Below, in pieces: positions 7,680 to 16,492 of a DNA stretch of 64,000 nt. The translations under genes were made by a program, and so were the position numbers. The notes beneath the pieces are model-generated. The model was not told where the DNA came from. It saw nothing but the letters and a program-made list of their open reading frames with translations, and did not search any database. The first letter of the stretch is position 1. Each line of letters starts with the position of its first letter. This DNA comes from Gloeomargarita sp. SRBZ-1_bins_9 (GTDB taxonomy: Bacteria > Cyanobacteriota > Cyanobacteriia > Gloeomargaritales > Gloeomargaritaceae), in the NCBI GenBank assembly GCA_039794565.1, contig JAUQVX010000005.1, positions 76,019 to 140,018 of the forward strand, in the 5' to 3' direction.

Positions 7680-9869
7680 TCAGGTCAGCAATTGCCGCAC
7701 GCGCTGGACAATGGCCTCGGCGCTCAAGTCATTGTAGGCCAGCAGTTGGTCTGGGGAAGCGGCCGTTTCGCCCCGACGCCACCCCACGGCATCTCGCCGG
7801 GACACCCGGGCGCGCAGGAGTACCGGTTCCAAGGTGCACACCGGCCCCCCGCTAATCCCCAACAGCGCATCGCCCCCAAATAGCCCCTGAAACGTGGACT
7901 CGTCCATGAAATCGCCATCGGGTTCGGCGCAGGTGGACCAGGCAATATCCGTGGGACGATACAACCGCCGCAGGTTCACCAGACTGACCACCCGCGTGCC
8001 GAGGCCCTGGGCATTGAGCTGCGCTGCCGCCACCAATACCGGTATCAACACCATATCCCCCACCACCGCCAGCACCACCAGGGGGTTCCCCGGCGTCTCC
8101 TGCAGGACTATCGCCCCCTGGGTCACGGCCTGTTGCGCCTGGGTCCATGTGGTGCGAATGGGCAAGGGGGTTTTACTGGCAAAGATGGCGATGCCTTTGT
8201 TGGAAGTGGTGACGGCCCACAGGTAAGCCGCCTGGGCGCAATGGGCATCCGGGGGAAACAGGGGGTACACATTGCCGTTGCGCATCAAAGCCATGTAGTA
8301 GGCCTCGATTTCTGGGCGCTGGTGAGTCCAACCGTTGCGTCCCTGCTCCAAAGCTCCCGCCGTAAACAGGGCAACCGTCGAGGGGGTAGGCCGCCGCAGT
8401 TCTGCCATCGCCTGGGTCACCGTCTGCCAGATGGGTAGGCCATTGATGGCAAAGGATTCATAGGAACACCACAGGGACCGTCCCCCCAGCAAACAGACCG
8501 CCGCCGCCAGACCCGCGCAGGCATCCTCGCTCAGGGGTTCGTACACCTGCCCCTGGGGGGACTGGTTATACAGGGGGTCCACCGTCGGGTGAATGACCTT
8601 CAGGCCCTGATTGATATTGGCTATCCCGGAAGCTTCGTTGCCATCGGCGTTGGTGACCAAAAACTTAGGGTCGCTTTGCCCAAGTTGCACCACCAGCTTG
8701 CCCACCGCCGTTGTGGCCACCTGCTTTTCCCCCATGGGCCATTCCTGATGGACCAACCCCGGCAACGGGGGCAAGGGTCGCACCGATTCCGTGACCGCTA
8801 CCTGGGCTGCCGGACCACCCCCTGCCCGCCGGAAATTCTCCCGCACCAGGTCCCAAGCCTCCACCGGTAACGCCCGCTGTTGCAGGGCCTGGACAATATC
8901 CGGGTTCTCTAGGGTGTGCTGGGCGTAGAGATTATGGGCTTTGGCCCCCCGGGCGTGAACCCCAGCCCCCTTCAACTGCTTAAGGATAAATACTGTCAAT
9001 TGCCCCCCCAGGGCACTTTGCGCTGCCTGATCCAGACCACTGAGGACCGCCTCGGTAAAGCGTAACCGCTGGCCAAAGCTAAATCGGGTGCTGTCCACGT
9101 AATCCCCCGGTTGCCCCTGGTCGTCAAAGTCTTTCGCATCCACTAGAAAGACAGCCTCAAACCCGTGGGCCTGCCAATAACGGGTCATCCAGGTGTTATC
9201 TACGGTGGCATTCATGCTGTGGTGCTCCTGGCTGTAGCCGTTCCAGACCAGGATGGGCAAAAAATTCGTCACCCGGGGAAACGCCGTGTGGAAGTGCAAA
9301 AAGCTACTCATGACGTAGGGTTCCCCTAGCCCCCCATCCCCAATCGTCACCGGGAACAGTACATCTGGGTAGAGATAGGCTCCCGCCATAGCAAAATGCT
9401 GCCCTTGACCCAGGGGACCCGCCGGCCCAATCACCCCAGGAATCGCCCCTGACAGGTGCCCTAACAACCCATGCATTTCCCGGAACCGCGCCCGCAAATC
9501 CGCCACCGTGCGAATCCCCATCTGTTCCAGGGACCCATCCAAAAACAAAGCCGCATAAAACCCCGGCGCGTGATGGCCCACTTCGGTGGGGATATTTTTG
9601 TACCCCAACATGAACAGGGCGGCGATGGCTTCGGCGCAACTGGCAAAGCCCCCCGGGTGTCCTGAGGCCTTACTGGCGGTCATTTGCAGCACCAGGTAGC
9701 GCAACGCGTCAGCGGCCAGCAGGGTTTGGTAAACCGCCTGGGGGTCCTGGGGGTCGGCAATGCGGCCGGTAGTGGCGTTGACTGCCGGTTGTTGGCCATA
9801 ATGGGACCAATCCGGCCATGCAGCCCCCAAATAATCAATGCCTTGCCAGCAGTCCGTTGCGACAGTCAT
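7680..9869 (-). CDS. Thiamine-diphosphate enzyme, phosphoketolase/transketolase-like
   Basis: About 729 residues. The N-terminal half looks like transketolase: ASKASGHPGGFASCAEA, GQGQHFAMAGAYL, and a thiamine-diphosphate motif beginning IGDGGLGEP and ending about 30 residues later in WN. The C-terminal half carries segments like phosphoketolases: YEPLSEDACAGL, CSYESFAING, NGWTHQRPEIEA, LFPPDAHCAQAA and FASKTPLP. It resembles the divergent second phosphoketolase-like protein of cyanobacteria. If active it would cleave xylulose-5-P or fructose-6-P to acetyl-phosphate; this is unproven. I chose ATG 9869 with an AGGTAGGGA-type ribosome-binding site; an in-frame extension upstream lacks family similarity. 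Confidence 0.75.
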   Translation of the reverse strand: MTVATDCWQGIDYLGAAWPDWSHYGQQPAVNATTGRIADPQDPQAVYQTLLAADALRYLVLQMTASKASGHPGGFASCAEAIAALFMLGYKNIPTEVGHHAPGFYAALFLDGSLEQMGIRTVADLRARFREMHGLLGHLSGAIPGVIGPAGPLGQGQHFAMAGAYLYPDVLFPVTIGDGGLGEPYVMSSFLHFHTAFPRVTNFLPILVWNGYSQEHHSMNATVDNTWMTRYWQAHGFEAVFLVDAKDFDDQGQPGDYVDSTRFSFGQRLRFTEAVLSGLDQAAQSALGGQLTVFILKQLKGAGVHARGAKAHNLYAQHTLENPDIVQALQQRALPVEAWDLVRENFRRAGGGPAAQVAVTESVRPLPPLPGLVHQEWPMGEKQVATTAVGKLVVQLGQSDPKFLVTNADGNEASGIANINQGLKVIHPTVDPLYNQSPQGQVYEPLSEDACAGLAAAVCLLGGRSLWCSYESFAINGLPIWQTVTQAMAELRRPTPSTVALFTAGALEQGRNGWTHQRPEIEAYYMALMRNGNVYPLFPPDAHCAQAAYLWAVTTSNKGIAIFASKTPLPIRTTWTQAQQAVTQGAIVLQETPGNPLVVLAVVGDMVLIPVLVAAAQLNAQGLGTRVVSLVNLRRLYRPTDIAWSTCAEPDGDFMDESTFQGLFGGDALLGISGGPVCTLEPVLLRARVSRRDAVGWRRGETAASPDQLLAYNDLSAEAIVQRVRQLLT

Positions 9870-9997
9870 CGTCCCTACCTTAGCCGCTTCAATTATTGAG
9901 CATTGTAGTATTGCCGAGGCAATCCGGCGAGGAGGAAGTTGCGGACGACCCAGTTTTTGATAGCCTGATAGATGGGCTGTGTTGGGAGTTAACAGCA

Positions 9998-10186
9998 ATG
10001 ACGATTTTGTTTCAGGGACTGGTGTTGTTGCTGGTGCTGTTGACCTTTGTGATGGTGGTGGCGGTGCCGGTGGTCCTAGCGACCCCCGGGGAATGGCAGC
10101 GCTACCAACGACTGGTCTATCTGGGCGCCGGCGTCTGGGTTTTGCTGATCTTTGCCATTGGTCTGATGGATGTCTTTATCGTCTGA
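9998..10186 (+). CDS. psbZ: Photosystem II protein PsbZ
   Basis: A 62-residue protein with two transmembrane helices, starting [20 protein letters not shown] and including [11 protein letters not shown] and [18 protein letters not shown]. This length and pattern are those of PsbZ (Ycf9), a peripheral PSII core subunit that affects supercomplex stability and antenna attachment. The ATG at 9998 has a GGGAG ribosome-binding site. Its TGA shares one base with the next start (TGATG at 10184-10188), coupling it to ribH. Confidence 0.95.
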   Translation: MTILFQGLVLLLVLLTFVMVVAVPVVLATPGEWQRYQRLVYLGAGVWVLLIFAIGLMDVFIV

Positions 10187-10713
10187 TGGCCGTCTTTGAA
10201 GGGACCTTTACCGAAGTTGACCGTCTCCGGCTGGCCATTGTCATTGGGCGGTTCAACGACCTAATTGCCGGCAAGCTGCTGGAGGGTTGTCGGGATGCCC
10301 TGCAACGGCACGGGGTGAACCTGGAGACGCAGGTGGATTATTTCTGGGTGCCGGGCAGCTTTGAAATTCCGGTGGTGGCCCACCAGTTGGCCCAAAGCCA
10401 GCGCTACGATGCGGTCATCTGCTTGGGGGCGGTCATTCGTGGCGATACCCCCCACTTTGAGTACGTCGCCGCCGAAGTCGCTAAGGGCATCGCCGCCGCC
10501 AGTTTCCAGACCGGGGTACCGGTCATTTTTGGGGTGCTGACCACCGATAACCTACAACAGGCCATCGAACGCGCCGGCGTCAAGAGCAACAAAGGCTGGG
10601 AATACGCCATGAACGCCCTGGAGATGGCCAGTTTGATGCGCCAGGTGCGGCAGTTGCGCCCGGCCTATACCCCATCGCTGCCCCGGGTAGCAGACCTCCC
10701 CGATGCCCGTTGA
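10186..10713 (+). CDS. ribH: 6,7-dimethyl-8-ribityllumazine synthase
   Basis: A 175-residue enzyme of riboflavin synthesis that condenses 5-amino-6-ribitylaminouracil with dihydroxybutanone phosphate. The family blocks are all present: [44 protein letters not shown] with the catalytic histidine region, [12 protein letters not shown] and [13 protein letters not shown]. It overlaps the psbZ stop by one base. The C-terminal tail extends about 15 residues beyond the family core. tRNA-Gly begins 37 bases after the stop. Confidence 0.96.
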   Translation: MAVFEGTFTEVDRLRLAIVIGRFNDLIAGKLLEGCRDALQRHGVNLETQVDYFWVPGSFEIPVVAHQLAQSQRYDAVICLGAVIRGDTPHFEYVAAEVAKGIAAASFQTGVPVIFGVLTTDNLQQAIERAGVKSNKGWEYAMNALEMASLMRQVRQLRPAYTPSLPRVADLPDAR

Positions 10714-10750
10714 CAGGGACACCCAACTCGCTAGAATAGATGAAGCGACT

Positions 10751-10822
10751 GCGGGCATAGCTCAGTGGTAGAGCGTCACCTTGCCAAGGTGAATGTCGCG
10801 CGTTCGAATCGCGTTGCCCGCT
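10751..10822 (+). tRNA. tRNA-Gly (anticodon GCC)
   Basis: A 72-base tRNA. The acceptor stem pairs 10751-10757 (GCGGGCA) with 10815-10821 (TGCCCGC), with discriminator T at 10822. The anticodon arm CACCT-TGCCAAG-type loop gives GCC, and the T-loop is TTCGAAT. CCA is not encoded. It is followed by about 770 bases without a clear gene. Confidence 0.96.
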
Positions 10823-11529
10823 CTGGGGGTAGGGATAGGTAGTTACAGTTGGGCGCAAGTCCTCGGGCCGAAGCTCCGGTGGCTTGACTGACTTAACCCC
10901 GTTTTGGGTAGGCAGGTTCCACAAATATTGCTGCACTCATGGCAATTTCCATAGGCTGTTTCGCAGCTGTGGATAAGTGGTCTAGCGCCCGCCGTCACCC
11001 GGACACCCTGTTTCCTCTGGCCAGAGGGGGTTCCTGGGTTCTCTCGCCATTGTCTGACAGCCCCATTGACCGGCCCGCCCGCTTTGGACGCAGACCCCAG
11101 AACTACGGTTGTCACCCGTGCACCCCGCCGAGTGGCGGATTCCCCCGCAGCTGTAGTAGCGCACCCATTCCCAAACGCTGCGTGACCTATTCCCCTATGA
11201 ACCGGAGGTGTCAGTACGCCAGTCATTTTTCCCGGACACAGGGACGATCAACCTGCGGGGCGTGGGAAGCCGGCGCATCCTGGGCTTCATAGACGGCATA
11301 CGTTTGCCCTAGACGCCAAGCCATGGATAATCCGGGCAATCACTTGGCACATAACTTGCTATAGCTAACTGGCCAACCCGCCCTTGAGGGCTTAATAGCT
11401 GAGCCATTGCATCGGGCAGACCCAGGAAGAATCAGGCCTGGAGTTAGAGATGCCACGCGCCGATCCAACCGGGCAAGGTCTCCGCTCACCAGGATCATGC
11501 AAAAGCAAACAAATTAGACGCTATGTTTG
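10823..11529 (+). other. Long gene-poor interval with inverted repeats
   Basis: I see no convincing protein gene on either strand here. Short minus-strand frames exist (10843-11226 and 10982-11164), but neither has a family motif, start context or sensible composition. The stretch contains several potential hairpins: a perfect 14-base palindrome CCTCTGGCCAGAGG (about 11016-11029), CCGCC-GAGT-GGCGG near 11128-11141, and complementary runs near 11100-11120. These would suit a structured RNA or the remains of a mobile element beside tRNA-Gly. I could not match it to tmRNA, RNase P RNA, 6S RNA or SRP RNA. It remains unassigned. Confidence 0.4.
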
Positions 11530-11558
11530 TTGCTTTTGACTTTTGTTTGCAATAAACT
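11530..11558 (+). promoter_or_regulatory. Candidate promoter of the TonB/iron-uptake operon
   Basis: TTGCTT (11530-11535) and TAAACT (11553-11558) are separated by 17 bases and lie 34 bases before the binding-protein start, a plausible -35/-10 pair. An inverted repeat CAAACA...TGTTTG (within about 11502-11530) abuts it and could be an operator. This is pattern-based only. Confidence 0.35.
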
Positions 11559-11591
11559 GGGGGTAAGTTTTAGCGATTGAGGTTCAGGAAG

Positions 11592-12434
11592 ATGGGAAGA
11601 TGGGTGCGCCGGGGTGTACTGGCGTTAGGGCTGGTATTGGCTGGTGCGACGGCTGTGGTCGGACAACCCTATCGGCGGATTGTGGCGCTGACGTCCTTAA
11701 CCGCCGACATGGTGCACCGGTTGGATCGGCAACGGCTGGTGGGGGTGCCGGGGAGTTCGCTTTTGGCCCAGCAGCCGGAGTTGGCCCGTTTGCCGCGGGT
11801 GAGTGAGGGACGGTTGCAGCCGAGTCTGGAGCGGATTGTGGCCCTGCAACCGGATGCAGTGGTGGGCGCCAGTGCGTTTCACGAAACTACCGCGCAACGC
11901 TTGCAATCTCTAGGGATTGCCACCCACTTGGTGGATGTTCGGCGCTGGGAGGACCTGGAAACGGTAACCCGCCAGTTGGCCGCCTTAACGGGAACCAGCC
12001 CCGATCCCTTGCTCCGGCTGTTTCGCGCCTTACCAGCCCCGAAACCGGCTCGACATCGCCGGGTCCTGGTGCTGGTGAGTGACCGGCCCATTTTGACACC
12101 TAATCGCGATAGTTGGGCAGGTTCCCTGCTGGAGCGTTTTCATTTGCGTAATCTAGCGGCGGACTTGCAGGGACGGTCGCCGTTCCAGGGATACATCACC
12201 CTATCGCCGGAGCAGGTGCTGCGCCTGGACCCGGAGGTGCTCATCCTGGTGGGAGGGCCGGGGGAAAATCCTTGGCCGCGCTGGCAGTCCCAATCGTTTT
12301 GGCGGCGGTTGCAGGCGGTGCGCCAGGGGCAGGTGTACGTGATGGACTACTACGGGCTGGTAAACCCCGGCAGTGTGGCGGCCATCCAGCAGGCGGCTCG
12401 GCAGTTGCAGGCGATTGCCCAGGGACGGCGCTAG
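11592..12434 (+). CDS. Periplasmic substrate-binding protein, FecB/BtuF/HmuT-like
   Basis: About 280 residues. The N-terminus (GRWVRRGVLALGLVLAGATAVVG) is a signal peptide. The rest reads as a class III binding protein: RIVALTSLTADMVHRLD, then LERIVALQPDAVVG, AQRLQSLGIATH, and a second lobe with LTPNRDSWAG and LSPEQVLRLDPEVLILVG. Such proteins deliver siderophores, haem or cobalamin to FecCD-type permeases. ATG 11592 is chosen with GAGG nine bases upstream; a TTG at 11577 is in frame. It leads a co-directional run with the TonB-dependent receptor, permease and ATPase, which fixes its general role but not the ligand. Confidence 0.82.
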   Translation: MGRWVRRGVLALGLVLAGATAVVGQPYRRIVALTSLTADMVHRLDRQRLVGVPGSSLLAQQPELARLPRVSEGRLQPSLERIVALQPDAVVGASAFHETTAQRLQSLGIATHLVDVRRWEDLETVTRQLAALTGTSPDPLLRLFRALPAPKPARHRRVLVLVSDRPILTPNRDSWAGSLLERFHLRNLAADLQGRSPFQGYITLSPEQVLRLDPEVLILVGGPGENPWPRWQSQSFWRRLQAVRQGQVYVMDYYGLVNPGSVAAIQQAARQLQAIAQGRR

Positions 12435-12467
12435 GTCTTTGTTACCAACGAACAGTGGAGGTGTGGG

Positions 12468-14714
12468 ATGAACGGTCAACGTTATGTCTGGATGGGTGGT
12501 TTACTGGTGTGGGGAGGGATGGGGGGTGTGGCACTAGCGGCCCGGCCCTGTCCTTTGTGGCATGAGGGAACGGCAGCCTTTTCCCGCCATTGTCTGGTGG
12601 CCCAGGCGGAGGACATCGAAATCACGGTGACGGGAACGCGCACGCCCCGGGAGGCGCAGCAATCCCCTAGCTCGGTGACGGTTATTGACCGGCAGGAGAT
12701 TGAGCGTGATAATGTCCAGACGCCCCAGGATTTATTGCGTTACCAGCCGAATGTATCAGCGCCCTTTTCGTCCCGCTATGGCACGCTGAACTTCAATATC
12801 CGGGGTCTAGAGGGTAACCGGGTGCTGTTGCAGGTGGATGGGATTCGCTTGCCAGGGGAGTTTGAACTGGGACCCATTCGCATCGGGCGTGATTTTGTGG
12901 ACCTGAGTACCCTCAAGCAGGTGGAAATTCTCAAGGGGCCGGGTTCGGCGCTGTATGGTTCGGATGCCTTGGGGGGTGTGGTGACCTTTACCACCGTTGA
13001 CCCGGAGGATTTGCTGGCGATTACCGGGCGGGATACGTATTTTCAGATTTCTCCCAATTATACGAGCGCCAATTCCGCCAGTAACCAGCGGGGGGGGGTG
13101 GCGTTTCGCTCTGGACCGGTGTCGGGGGTGGCCCTCTATACCCGGCGGGATTTTCGCGAACCGAATCGTCTAGGGGATGCTCGCTTCCATGACCGGCAAT
13201 CTGGGGAAAGCAATAACTACTTCGGTAAGCTGGTGCTGCGCGTAGGCGATGGCCACACTGTGAAATTCACCACTGATTTCCTGGACCGGTCACTGACCAC
13301 GCGATTCTCACCAGCCAACATCCTCGAGGAAACCCGGTCACGGCTGGTGCGGCGATTGACGTCCCAGGTGCGCACCCAACGCCAGCGGGTGAGTTTGGAA
13401 TATGATTTCCAAAACCCGGAGACCGGCTGGCTGCAGGGGGCTAAGGTGTTGCTTTACTACCAAAACACTGAGGTTCCCGAAGCGACATTTGAAGACCGGG
13501 GGCGCTTCATCCGGCGTTCGACGGGGAATTTCCTGGAACGCATCGCGGGCGCCAGTGTGCAGTTTTCTAGCCCATTGCGCACGGGGGCGGTAGAGCACCT
13601 GTTGACCTACGGGGTGGATTTTTCCCTGCAGCGCAATGAACGTCCCCGCGACAAAATCCAGGTGGACCGGCTAACGGGGGCGGTGACGCGGCAGCGGATC
13701 CCGGAAAATTTCCCGCTGAAGGATTTCCCGGACTCGGACACGTTGCGGCTGGGGATTTTTGTCCAGGATGAGATGCAAATAGGGGAAAGCTGGAGTCTGA
13801 TTCCGGGATTGCGGTTTGACTTTTATCGCTTGACGGCCAGCCCGGACCGGGATTTTCTGCGGAATCTTCCGGCGGGGATCCGTACAGCCAATTTTGAGGC
13901 CATCAGTTTTTCCCCCCGTTTGGGCTTGGTGTGGCAGTTTGCACCGGGGTTTAACTTGTTTGCCCAATACGCGCGGGGGTTCCGGGCGCCCACCTACGAC
14001 GAGGTCAACAGTGGCTTTGCCAATACGGTAACTTTTCCGGCCTACTACGTGGAGCCGAACCCGGACCTGAAGGCGGAAACCAGCGATGGGTTTGAATTGG
14101 GGTTCCGCGGCCGGTCGGACCGGGGACGGTTTACCTTGGCGGCCTTTTACAACACCTACCGCAATTTCATCGAAAAATTTGCCTTCGCGGGTTTTACCAC
14201 CCTGCCGGGGATTCGGGGGCCGGTGTTGCGGTTTCGTTCCCGGAATGCGGCCCGGGCGCGGATTTATGGGGTGGAATTTAGCGGCGAGTATCGGTTCCTG
14301 GAAGACCCCTTTGCCCTGAGTGTGTTTGGGTCCCTGGGCTATGCGGTGGGGGATGACCTGACCAATGACCGACCCCTGGCAACGGTGGATCCCTTGAAGG
14401 CGGTGGCGGGTTTGCGGTTCCGGGGCCAAGAGGACCGCTGGGGGGTAGAACTGGTGAGCACGTTGGTGGGACGTCCCCGGGTGCCGGAGCCGGCTGTCTT
14501 TCTGGTGCCCCGGGGCTATACCCGTTTGGACCTGTTGGGCTACTGGCGCATTACGCCCCTGGTGTCGCTCAATGTGGGGATTTTCAATCTCACCAACACC
14601 AAATACTTTGAGTACGCTGACTTGCGCAATTTCCCCCGGGCGGATGCGTTTCGGGTGGACCGCCTGGCGCAACCGGGCACGAATATTTCGGTGGGGGTTA
14701 ATTGGCAGTTTTAG
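12468..14714 (+). CDS. TonB-dependent outer-membrane receptor, haem/haemoglobin type likely
   Basis: A 748-residue outer-membrane receptor. After a signal peptide, a TonB-box-like DIEITVTGTR precedes the plug domain (SSVTVIDRQEIERD, NFNIRGLEGNRVLLQVDGIR, EILKGPGSALYGSDALGG). The barrel then runs to NLTNTKYFEYADLRNF and the terminal aromatic in SVGVNWQF. The IRG...NRVLLQVDG signature resembles haem/haemoglobin receptors more than classical siderophore receptors, although a cobalamin or siderophore role cannot be excluded. It sits 33 bases after the binding-protein gene and 2 bases before the permease. ExbB, ExbD and TonB a few kilobases away would energise it. Confidence 0.9.
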   Translation: MNGQRYVWMGGLLVWGGMGGVALAARPCPLWHEGTAAFSRHCLVAQAEDIEITVTGTRTPREAQQSPSSVTVIDRQEIERDNVQTPQDLLRYQPNVSAPFSSRYGTLNFNIRGLEGNRVLLQVDGIRLPGEFELGPIRIGRDFVDLSTLKQVEILKGPGSALYGSDALGGVVTFTTVDPEDLLAITGRDTYFQISPNYTSANSASNQRGGVAFRSGPVSGVALYTRRDFREPNRLGDARFHDRQSGESNNYFGKLVLRVGDGHTVKFTTDFLDRSLTTRFSPANILEETRSRLVRRLTSQVRTQRQRVSLEYDFQNPETGWLQGAKVLLYYQNTEVPEATFEDRGRFIRRSTGNFLERIAGASVQFSSPLRTGAVEHLLTYGVDFSLQRNERPRDKIQVDRLTGAVTRQRIPENFPLKDFPDSDTLRLGIFVQDEMQIGESWSLIPGLRFDFYRLTASPDRDFLRNLPAGIRTANFEAISFSPRLGLVWQFAPGFNLFAQYARGFRAPTYDEVNSGFANTVTFPAYYVEPNPDLKAETSDGFELGFRGRSDRGRFTLAAFYNTYRNFIEKFAFAGFTTLPGIRGPVLRFRSRNAARARIYGVEFSGEYRFLEDPFALSVFGSLGYAVGDDLTNDRPLATVDPLKAVAGLRFRGQEDRWGVELVSTLVGRPRVPEPAVFLVPRGYTRLDLLGYWRITPLVSLNVGIFNLTNTKYFEYADLRNFPRADAFRVDRLAQPGTNISVGVNWQF

Positions 14715-14716
14715 GG

Positions 14717-15700
14717 ATGAAATGTAAGGCGCGACCGCTGGGGGGACTGCTAGGGTTAACGCTGCTGCTGGCGGGGGTGGCCGTTTTTGCCCTAGGGCTG
14801 GGGTCGGTGCCCATGACGGCGGCTCAGGTGGTCCGGGCGTTGTGGGGCCGGGGGGAAGAACTCCATCAAACGATTATCTGGGAGTTGCGTTTGCCCCGGG
14901 TGCTGTTGGGGATGGGGGTGGGGGCGGCCCTGGGGACGGCGGGGGCGCTGATGCAGGGGATGTTGCGCAACCCCTTGGCGGACCCCTATTTGCTGGGTAT
15001 AGCGGCGGGGGCGGGCCTGGCGGCGGTGCTTCCTTTGGTGCGGGGGGTGGCGTTGGCGTGGATTCCCCTGGTGGCCTGGCTGGGCAGTGTCCTGGCGGCG
15101 CTAGTGGTCTATGGATTGGCCTGGCAGCGGGGGCAATTGGCCATCACGCGCTTGATTTTGGCGGGGGTGGCGGTGAGCGCCTTTTTGGGGTCTCTGACGA
15201 CGCTGTTGCTGCTGGGGGCTGATGACCGGGTGCAAATCGCCCTGAATTGGCTGGTGGGGAGTTTGAACGGGCGTGGTTGGGAGGAGGTGCAGGTGATGGC
15301 GGGGCCGGTGCTGGGGGGATTGCTGGCGGCGCTGCCCTGGGGTCGGACGCTGGATGGGTTGGGTTTGGGGGAAGAGCGGGCGCAGAGTTTGGGGATTTCC
15401 CTGGTCAGGGCGCGGGTGGGGATTGGACTGACGGCGACCTGGTTGACGGCAGCGGTGGTAAGCGTGAGTGGGTTGATTGGGTTTGTGGGCCTGATGGTGC
15501 CCCACCTGGTGCGTCTGCTGGGGATAAACAGTTATCGCTGGCTGGTTCCCTGGGCGGCGGTGATGGGGGCGCTGGTGCTGACAACGGCGGATACGTTGGG
15601 GCGCTTGGGGGCTGTAGAACTTCCCGTCGGAGCCATTACAGCCCTGATGGGGGCGCCCTTTTTTATCGGCCTGCTGTACCAGCGAGAAGGGGGAGCCTAA
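14717..15700 (+). CDS. FecCD-family ABC transporter permease
   Basis: A 327-residue inner-membrane permease with eight or more helices. LRLPRVLLGMGVGAALGTAGALMQG, RNPLADPYLLGIAAGAGL, ISLVRARVG and LIGFVGLMVPHLVRLL are the standard blocks of BtuC/FecD/HmuU permeases, the last containing the loop that contacts the ATPase. The start is ATG 14717, two bases after the receptor stop; an upstream TTG is possible. Together with the neighbouring ATPase and binding protein it makes a complete importer. Confidence 0.92.
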   Translation: MKCKARPLGGLLGLTLLLAGVAVFALGLGSVPMTAAQVVRALWGRGEELHQTIIWELRLPRVLLGMGVGAALGTAGALMQGMLRNPLADPYLLGIAAGAGLAAVLPLVRGVALAWIPLVAWLGSVLAALVVYGLAWQRGQLAITRLILAGVAVSAFLGSLTTLLLLGADDRVQIALNWLVGSLNGRGWEEVQVMAGPVLGGLLAALPWGRTLDGLGLGEERAQSLGISLVRARVGIGLTATWLTAAVVSVSGLIGFVGLMVPHLVRLLGINSYRWLVPWAAVMGALVLTTADTLGRLGAVELPVGAITALMGAPFFIGLLYQREGGA

Positions 15701-15703
15701 GCC

Positions 15704-16492
15704 ATGACCACACCCATCCTGGCGGCGGTTGGGGTTACGGGGGGGTATCAGCCTAGGCAACCGGTGGTACGGGGGATTGACCTGGCCGTCCAGCCGGGGG
15801 AATGGTTGACGTTGGTGGGTCCCAACGGTTCGGGCAAGTCCACCCTGTTACGGTTGCTGGGCCGGTTGCTGGTTCCTTGTCAGGGGGCGCTGTTGCTTGG
15901 GGGACGCCCGCTTTTGAACTACACCCCTCGGGAATTGGCCCGTCATATTGCCCTGTTGCCCCAAACGCCCTTGGTGCCGCCGGGGTTGACGGTGCGGGAA
16001 ACGGTGAGTCTGGGGCGCTTGCCCTACCAGCGCTGGTGGCAGTGGGATTTAGATACAGCGGGACAAGCGCAGGTGCAATGGGCGCTGGAGCAAATGGAAC
16101 TTCTCCCTTGGCAGGACCGGCGGGTGAGCGAGTTGTCGGGGGGGCAACGGCAACGGGTGTTTCTGGCCCTGGCTTTGGCCCAGGCACCCCAGATTCTCCT
16201 GCTGGATGAACCCACCACCTTTTTAGACCTGCACTACCAACTGGCCCTGCTGAACCAATTACGGTGGCTGCAAAAGGAACAGGGTTTAACGGTGGTGGTG
16301 GCTTTGCACGACTTGAACCTGGCTTTACGCTACAGCGACCGGGTGGGACTGATGCACCAGGGGCGGTTGTATGCGGTAGGAGACCCCCAGGCGGTTTTGT
16401 GCCCTGACCATTTGGCCGCCGTGTTTGGTCTGGTCGCCCAGGTGCTGCACACCCCCGTGGGTCCCCAAATTCTGGCGCTGGCCCCCCTATAG
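15704..16492 (+). CDS. FecE-type ABC transporter ATPase
   Basis: A 262-residue ATP-binding subunit with Walker A GPNGSGKST (about residues 39-47), Q-loop LLPQTP, signature LSGGQRQRV, Walker B ILLLDEPTTFLD and H-loop VALHDLNLA. The spacing is that of siderophore, haem and cobalamin importers. It follows the permease by 3 bases. Its TAG stop lies within the palindrome CTATAG at 16487-16492, which also supplies the stop codon of the convergent DUF3386-like gene, so the two genes end within six bases of each other. Confidence 0.93.
   Translation: MTTPILAAVGVTGGYQPRQPVVRGIDLAVQPGEWLTLVGPNGSGKSTLLRLLGRLLVPCQGALLLGGRPLLNYTPRELARHIALLPQTPLVPPGLTVRETVSLGRLPYQRWWQWDLDTAGQAQVQWALEQMELLPWQDRRVSELSGGQRQRVFLALALAQAPQILLLDEPTTFLDLHYQLALLNQLRWLQKEQGLTVVVALHDLNLALRYSDRVGLMHQGRLYAVGDPQAVLCPDHLAAVFGLVAQVLHTPVGPQILALAPL

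Noticed and set aside
10843..11226. Possible TnpB C-terminal remnant on the minus strand
   Set aside because: A vague GQ...REPRNP resemblance only; no zinc-finger cysteines, DRD or other catalytic motif, and stops interrupt the frame.
11460..11500. Minus-strand GGAGACCTTGCCC resembling a B12-box of a cobalamin riboswitch
   Set aside because: The match is imperfect, the orientation is away from the uptake genes, and no other riboswitch elements are seen.
10823..11529. tmRNA, RNase P RNA, 6S or SRP RNA in the gap after tRNA-Gly
   Set aside because: None of the conserved sequence blocks of these RNAs could be found on either strand.
13671..14672. A 333-codon open frame antisense to the TonB-dependent receptor
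   Set aside because: Basic, glutamine/proline-rich composition with no motif; a by-product of G+C-rich coding sequence on the other strand.
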